Positions 60,401 through 64,000 of a stretch of DNA of 64,000 bases are shown one piece after another. Position 1 is the first letter of the stretch. Each line of letters begins with the position of its first letter. Source of the DNA: Oxalobacter sp. OttesenSCG-928-P03 (lineage in GTDB: Bacteria; Pseudomonadota; Gammaproteobacteria; Burkholderiales; Burkholderiaceae_D). Made by a program: the position numbers and the translations under genes. Under the pieces are notes generated by a model, which had not been told where the DNA came from, did not search any database, and was given only the letters and a program-made list of their open reading frames with translations. The DNA lies in contig JAJDFZ010000003.1 in NCBI GenBank assembly GCA_030269625.1, positions 1-64,000 of the forward strand, written 5' to 3'.

Positions 60401-61727
60401 TGACCAGATCGTGATTTCCCGCTCAGGCGAAGTTATCATTTCAGACGATCTGGGCCGCGAGCGTGAAAGACATAAAGTGCCCTATGGCGCAACCCTGCAG
60501 GCACATGACAATATGCCGATCAAGGCAGGCAAGGTGCTGGCAACCTGGGATCCGCTGACTCGTCCGATCATTACCGAATATGCGGGTACGATCAAGTTTG
60601 AAAATGTCGAGGAAGGCGTTACGGTTGCAAGGCAGCTTGATGAGGTGACGGGCCTTTCCACGCTGGTTGTTATTGACCCGAAACGTCGCGGCTCTTCCAC
60701 GAAGTCAGCCCGCCCGCAGGTCAAACTGCTCAACGATAATGGCGAAGAGGTCAAGATTGCCGGTACCGAGCATTCCGTGACCATCAGCTTCCAGATCGGC
60801 GCACTTCTGATGGTGCAGGATGGGCAGAAAGTTTCTGTCGGTGAAGTACTGGCACGTATTCCGACTGAGTCACAGAAAACCCGTGATATTACCGGCGGTT
60901 TGCCGCGCGTTGCGGAACTGTTCGAGGCGCGTTCACCAAAAGATGCCGGCATGCTGGCAGAGGTAACCGGCACGGTTGCTTTCGGCAAGGAAACCAAAGG
61001 TAAGCAGCGTCTGGAAATTACCGATATGGATGGCAATCGCCATGAGTTCCTGATCGGCAAGGAAAAACAGGTGCTGGTCCATGACGGACAGGTTGTGAAC
61101 AAGGGTGAGATGATTGTGGATGGCCCGGCCGATCCGCAGGATATCCTGAGGCTCCTGGGTATTGAGGCGCTGGCCCGCTACATTGTTGACGAAGTGCAGG
61201 ATGTTTATCGTCTGCAGGGCGTGAAGATCAATGACAAGCACATTGAAGTGATCGTTCGCCAGATGCTGCGCCGTGTCAACGTCATTGATGCAGGCGATAC
61301 CTCCTATATCACCGGAGAACAGGTCGAGCGTTCCGAACTGCTGGATGAGAATGATCGTGTCATTGCCGAAGGCAAGATTCCGGCAACTTACGAAAACGTG
61401 CTCCTGGGTATTACCAAGGCATCGCTTTCGACCGACTCGTTCATTTCCGCGGCTTCCTTCCAGGAAACCACCCGCGTACTGACGGAAGCGGCGATTATGG
61501 GCAAACGCGATGGCTTGCGCGGCCTGAAGGAAAACGTGATCGTTGGCCGCCTGATTCCGGCCGGTACCGGTCTGGCGGTTCATCGTGCCCGCAGGCTCAA
61601 AGGGGTCTGGGAGCGTGAAGAGCGTGAAGCCATGGAGCGTGAAGAGCGCGAGTCGCTTTTCAGTCCGATGCCGGCAGAGGATGCCTCATCTGAAGAGATG
61701 GGAGCAGCCAGTCCGGACCAGGTCTGA
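57483..61727 (+). CDS. rpoC: DNA-directed RNA polymerase subunit beta'
   Basis: [64 protein letters not shown]. Confidence 0.99.
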   Translation: MKALLDLFKQVQQDEQFDAIKIGLASPEKIRSWSYGEVKKPETINYRTFKPERDGLFCAKIFGPIKDYECLCSKYKRLKHRGVICEKCGVEVTLAKVRRERMGHIELASPAAHIWFLKSLPSRLGMVLDMTLRDIERVLYFEAYVVTDPGMTPLRKGQIMSEDDYAARYEEYGDDFSAMMGAEGIRELLRSIDINREAEQLRGELRDSRSEAKIKKYAKRLKVLEAFQRSGIKPEWMIMEVLPVLPPELRPLVPLDGGRFATSDLNDLYRRVINRNNRLKRLLELRAPEIITRNEKRMLQEAVDSLLDNGRRGKAMTGANKRPLKSLAEMIKGKGGRFRQNLLGKRVDYSGRSVIVVGPQLKLHQCGLPKLMALELFKPFIFNKLELMGLATTIKAAKRLVDMQEGIVWDILEEVIREHPVMLNRAPTLHRLGIQAFEPVLIEGKAIQLHPLVCAAFNADFDGDQMAVHVPLSIEAQLEARALMLASNNILFPSNGEPSIVPSQDIVLGLYYATREKINGKGEGLMFADVSEVLRAYDNKEVELTSRITVRIPELQKDHETGEMVKREVRYETTVGRAMLSEILPEGLSYTLLNTTLKKKEISRLINASFRRCGLRETVIFADRLMQSGFRLATRAGISISIDDMLVPQVKTDLIAAAEQEVKQIEQQYSSGLVTAGERYNKVVDIWGKTGDDVGKAMMDQLKVEEVVKRDGSITTQESFNSIYMMADSGARGSAAQIRQLAGMRGLMAKPDGSIIETPITANFREGLNVLQYFISTHGARKGLADTALKTANSGYLTRRLVDVTQDLVVIEDDCGTTNGAVMKALIEGGEVIEALSDRILGRVAANDVINPETQETLYEAGTLLNEDMVEEIARLGVDEVKVRTPLTCETRYGMCAKCYGRDLGRGALVNVGEAVGVIAAQSIGEPGTQLTMRTFHIGGAASRSAVASNVEARSNGTIHFTSAMRYVTNEKGDQIVISRSGEVIISDDLGRERERHKVPYGATLQAHDNMPIKAGKVLATWDPLTRPIITEYAGTIKFENVEEGVTVARQLDEVTGLSTLVVIDPKRRGSSTKSARPQVKLLNDNGEEVKIAGTEHSVTISFQIGALLMVQDGQKVSVGEVLARIPTESQKTRDITGGLPRVAELFEARSPKDAGMLAEVTGTVAFGKETKGKQRLEITDMDGNRHEFLIGKEKQVLVHDGQVVNKGEMIVDGPADPQDILRLLGIEALARYIVDEVQDVYRLQGVKINDKHIEVIVRQMLRRVNVIDAGDTSYITGEQVERSELLDENDRVIAEGKIPATYENVLLGITKASLSTDSFISAASFQETTRVLTEAAIMGKRDGLRGLKENVIVGRLIPAGTGLAVHRARRLKGVWEREEREAMEREERESLFSPMPAEDASSEEMGAASPDQV

Positions 61728-61743
61728 TCGCGTTATCACTCGG

Positions 61744-61777
61744 AAAGGCATTCCGGATGATCCGGAATGCCTTTTTT
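61744..61777 (+). terminator. Rho-independent terminator after rpoC
   Basis: AAAGGCATTCCGGA-tga-TCCGGAATGCCTTTTTT. Confidence 0.95.
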
Positions 61778-61856
61778 GATCGCAGTTTGTTGTATTTCCC
61801 CAAAGGCGATTCTGTTGTTTTTGCGTTGTTTTTTGAAAAAACAGGATGCAGAGGAA

Positions 61857-61885
61857 TTGACTTGGGTTTTCAGGCGGTTTAGAAT
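61857..61885 (+). promoter_or_regulatory. Sigma70-type promoter for rpsL-rpsG-fusA
   Basis: TTGACT-N17-TAGAAT downstream of the rpoC terminator. Confidence 0.65.
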
Positions 61886-62051
61886 CTCTGGTTCTCAATG
61901 TATGCCTTTTGCAGATAATGGACGTAAATCATTGATATATCTGCTTTGGCACTCATCTTGCGGTCAGATAATCTCTCCGTAGAGTCCCCGGTGCATTTTC
62001 ATGTGTGGCCGGGATTGTTACATTAATTAAACTATTTAGCTGGAAAGATCG

Positions 62052-62435
62052 ATGCCAACCATCAATCAACTGATTCGTAAACCGCGTGTTTCCGTCAAGG
62101 TGAAAAGCAAGTCACCGGCACTGGAAAACTGCCCGCAAAAACGCGGCGTCTGTACGCGTGTTTACACAACGACACCGAAAAAGCCGAACTCCGCATTGCG
62201 TAAGGTCGCCAAAGTGCGCCTGACCAATGGATTTGAGGTGATTTCGTACATTGGCGGTGAGGGCCATAACCTCCAGGAGCACAGCGTTGTTCTCCTTCGT
62301 GGCGGCCGTGTAAAAGACTTGCCGGGTGTGCGTTACCACATGGTGCGCGGTTCTCTGGATACGCAGGGTGTAAAAGATCGTAAGCAGGCCCGTTCCAAAT
62401 ACGGTGCCAAGCGCGCAAAACCTGCAAAAGCTTAA
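62052..62435 (+). CDS. rpsL: 30S ribosomal protein S12
   Basis: [57 protein letters not shown]. Confidence 0.99.
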   Translation: MPTINQLIRKPRVSVKVKSKSPALENCPQKRGVCTRVYTTTPKKPNSALRKVAKVRLTNGFEVISYIGGEGHNLQEHSVVLLRGGRVKDLPGVRYHMVRGSLDTQGVKDRKQARSKYGAKRAKPAKA

Positions 62436-62550
62436 TCCGGTTTATAAACCGGTTGTGTGTGAGTCGGCTGTATGGCCGAGTAAGTGGTGCGTCATGAGGG
62501 CGTACCATGAGTGTTTCAAGGCACTCAACTGAAGATAGAAAGGAAGTGAA

Positions 62551-63021
62551 ATGCCTCGTCGTCGCGAAGTTCCCAAACGCGAAATTCTGCCTGATCCAAA
62601 ATTCGGTAACGTGGATGTTGCCAAGTTTGTCAACATCCTGATGTTGTCAGGCAAAAAATCTGTCGCAGAAAACATCATTTATGGCGCTTTTGATATTATC
62701 CAGAGCAAATCCGGCAAGGATCCGCTGGAAATTTTCATGACAGCCGTCAATAACTGCAAACCGCTCGTTGAAGTAAAGTCGCGCCGTGTCGGTGGTGCCA
62801 ACTACCAGGTGCCCATCGAGGTGAGGCCTGTTCGCCGTATGGCCTTGTCCATGCGCTGGATTCGTGAGGCTGCCACCAGGCGCAGTGAAAAATCCATGCC
62901 GCAACGTCTGGCCGGAGAATTGCTCGAGGCGGCAGAAGGCCGTGGCGGCGCAATGAGAAAGCGTGACGAAGTGCACCGGATGGCGGAAGCAAACAAAGCG
63001 TTTTCCCATTTCCGCTTTTAA
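62551..63021 (+). CDS. rpsG: 30S ribosomal protein S7
   Basis: [48 protein letters not shown]. Confidence 0.99.
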   Translation: MPRRREVPKREILPDPKFGNVDVAKFVNILMLSGKKSVAENIIYGAFDIIQSKSGKDPLEIFMTAVNNCKPLVEVKSRRVGGANYQVPIEVRPVRRMALSMRWIREAATRRSEKSMPQRLAGELLEAAEGRGGAMRKRDEVHRMAEANKAFSHFRF

Positions 63022-63142
63022 TTGAATCCCGCGAGCAGCAGGCGGAGGTGTGTTGCTCGCAAAAACAATCATTGGCAGGCCGGGCACATCTGAAGAGAAC
63101 GTGGTGCTCGGTTTGTTTATCTGAAAAAAACTAGGACTGAAT

Positions 63143-64000
63143 ATGGCTCGCAAGACACCCATTGAACGCTATCGTAACATCGGTATTTCCGCGCATATTG
63201 ACGCGGGCAAAACCACGACAACCGAACGTATTCTGTTTTATACCGGCGTCAATCACAAACTGGGTGAGGTACACGACGGTGCTGCAACCATGGACTGGAT
63301 GGAGCAGGAACAGGAGCGCGGCATCACGATTACATCCGCTGCCACAACCTGTTACTGGAGCGGCATGGCCAACAACTTCCCGGAGCATCACATCAACATT
63401 ATTGATACCCCGGGCCACGTTGACTTCACCATTGAGGTCGAGCGTTCCATGCGCGTCCTGGATGGCGCCTGTATGGTGTACTGCTCTGTCGGTGGTGTGC
63501 AGCCGCAATCGGAAACGGTATGGCGCCAGGCTAACAAGTACAATGTGCCGCGTCTGGCTTTCGTCAACAAGATGGACCGTACCGGTGCAAACTTCTTCAA
63601 GGTTTATGACCAGATGCGCTCACGCCTGAAGGCAAACCCGATTCCGCTTCAGGTGCCAATTGGCGCTGAAGATACCTTCGAGGGGGTGGTTGACCTGATC
63701 AAGATGAAGGGCATTTACTGGGATGAGGCTTCCCAGGGTACCAAATTCGAGTATCGCGATGTGCCGGACAATCTCAAGGAGATTGCGCAGGAATGGCGCG
63801 AAAAGCTGCTGGAAACGGCGGCGGAAAGCAGCGAAGACCTGATGAACAAATACCTTGAAGAAGGCGATTTGTCTGAGGAAGATATCAAGATGGCGCTGCG
63901 CCAGCGTACCATTGCTGGTGAAATTGTGCCGATGATGTGTGGTACTGCTTTCAAGAACAAGGGTGTGCAGGCCATGCTTGACGCCGTGATTGAGTATCTG
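63143..64000 (+). CDS. fusA: Elongation factor G, 5' part cut by window edge
   Basis: ATG at 63143: [69 protein letters not shown]... Confidence 0.98.
   Translation, partial: MARKTPIERYRNIGISAHIDAGKTTTTERILFYTGVNHKLGEVHDGAATMDWMEQEQERGITITSAATTCYWSGMANNFPEHHINIIDTPGHVDFTIEVERSMRVLDGACMVYCSVGGVQPQSETVWRQANKYNVPRLAFVNKMDRTGANFFKVYDQMRSRLKANPIPLQVPIGAEDTFEGVVDLIKMKGIYWDEASQGTKFEYRDVPDNLKEIAQEWREKLLETAAESSEDLMNKYLEEGDLSEEDIKMALRQRTIAGEIVPMMCGTAFKNKGVQAMLDAVIEYL

Overview
This 64 kb window looks like an ordinary, densely coded chromosomal segment from a betaproteobacterium. Gene order and protein style suggest Burkholderiales, probably an Oxalobacteraceae-like genome; this is inferred, since no search was possible. 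It starts inside ilvA (minus strand) and ends inside fusA (plus strand). The content is mostly housekeeping: a ubiE/Tim44/ubiB quinone cluster; aspS-nudB; an oligopeptide ABC-transporter operon with an embedded, apparently exported M3 metallopeptidase; mog-darP / pmbA; fused pabAB plus an aminotransferase class IV; proA-holA-lptE-leuS; dapB-bamE divergent from fur-RMD1; an M20 amidohydrolase/ClC pair; groESL with a perfect CIRCE element; feoAB plus a small Cys-rich protein; and the classic tRNA-Tyr/Gly/Thr-tuf-tRNA-Trp-secE-nusG-rplKAJL-rpoBC-rpsLG-fusA block. I saw no CRISPR array, prophage, transposase, integrase, toxin-antitoxin pair or recognisable defence island. I found no strong evidence for a new multi-gene system. 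The items most worth a second look are: a BamE homologue with a long, repetitive Thr/Glu/Pro-rich C-terminal extension; a G9 homopolymer in the conserved core of dapB; the M3-peptidase/ABC-transporter operon, whose DppC-like permease has an unusual insertion; an unannotated 37-aa membrane microprotein after dacB; a 14-bp AT-rich direct repeat spaced exactly 30 bp upstream of the tRNA operon; an apparently orphan XAC2610-like exported protein; and the fur-RMD1 gene pair.
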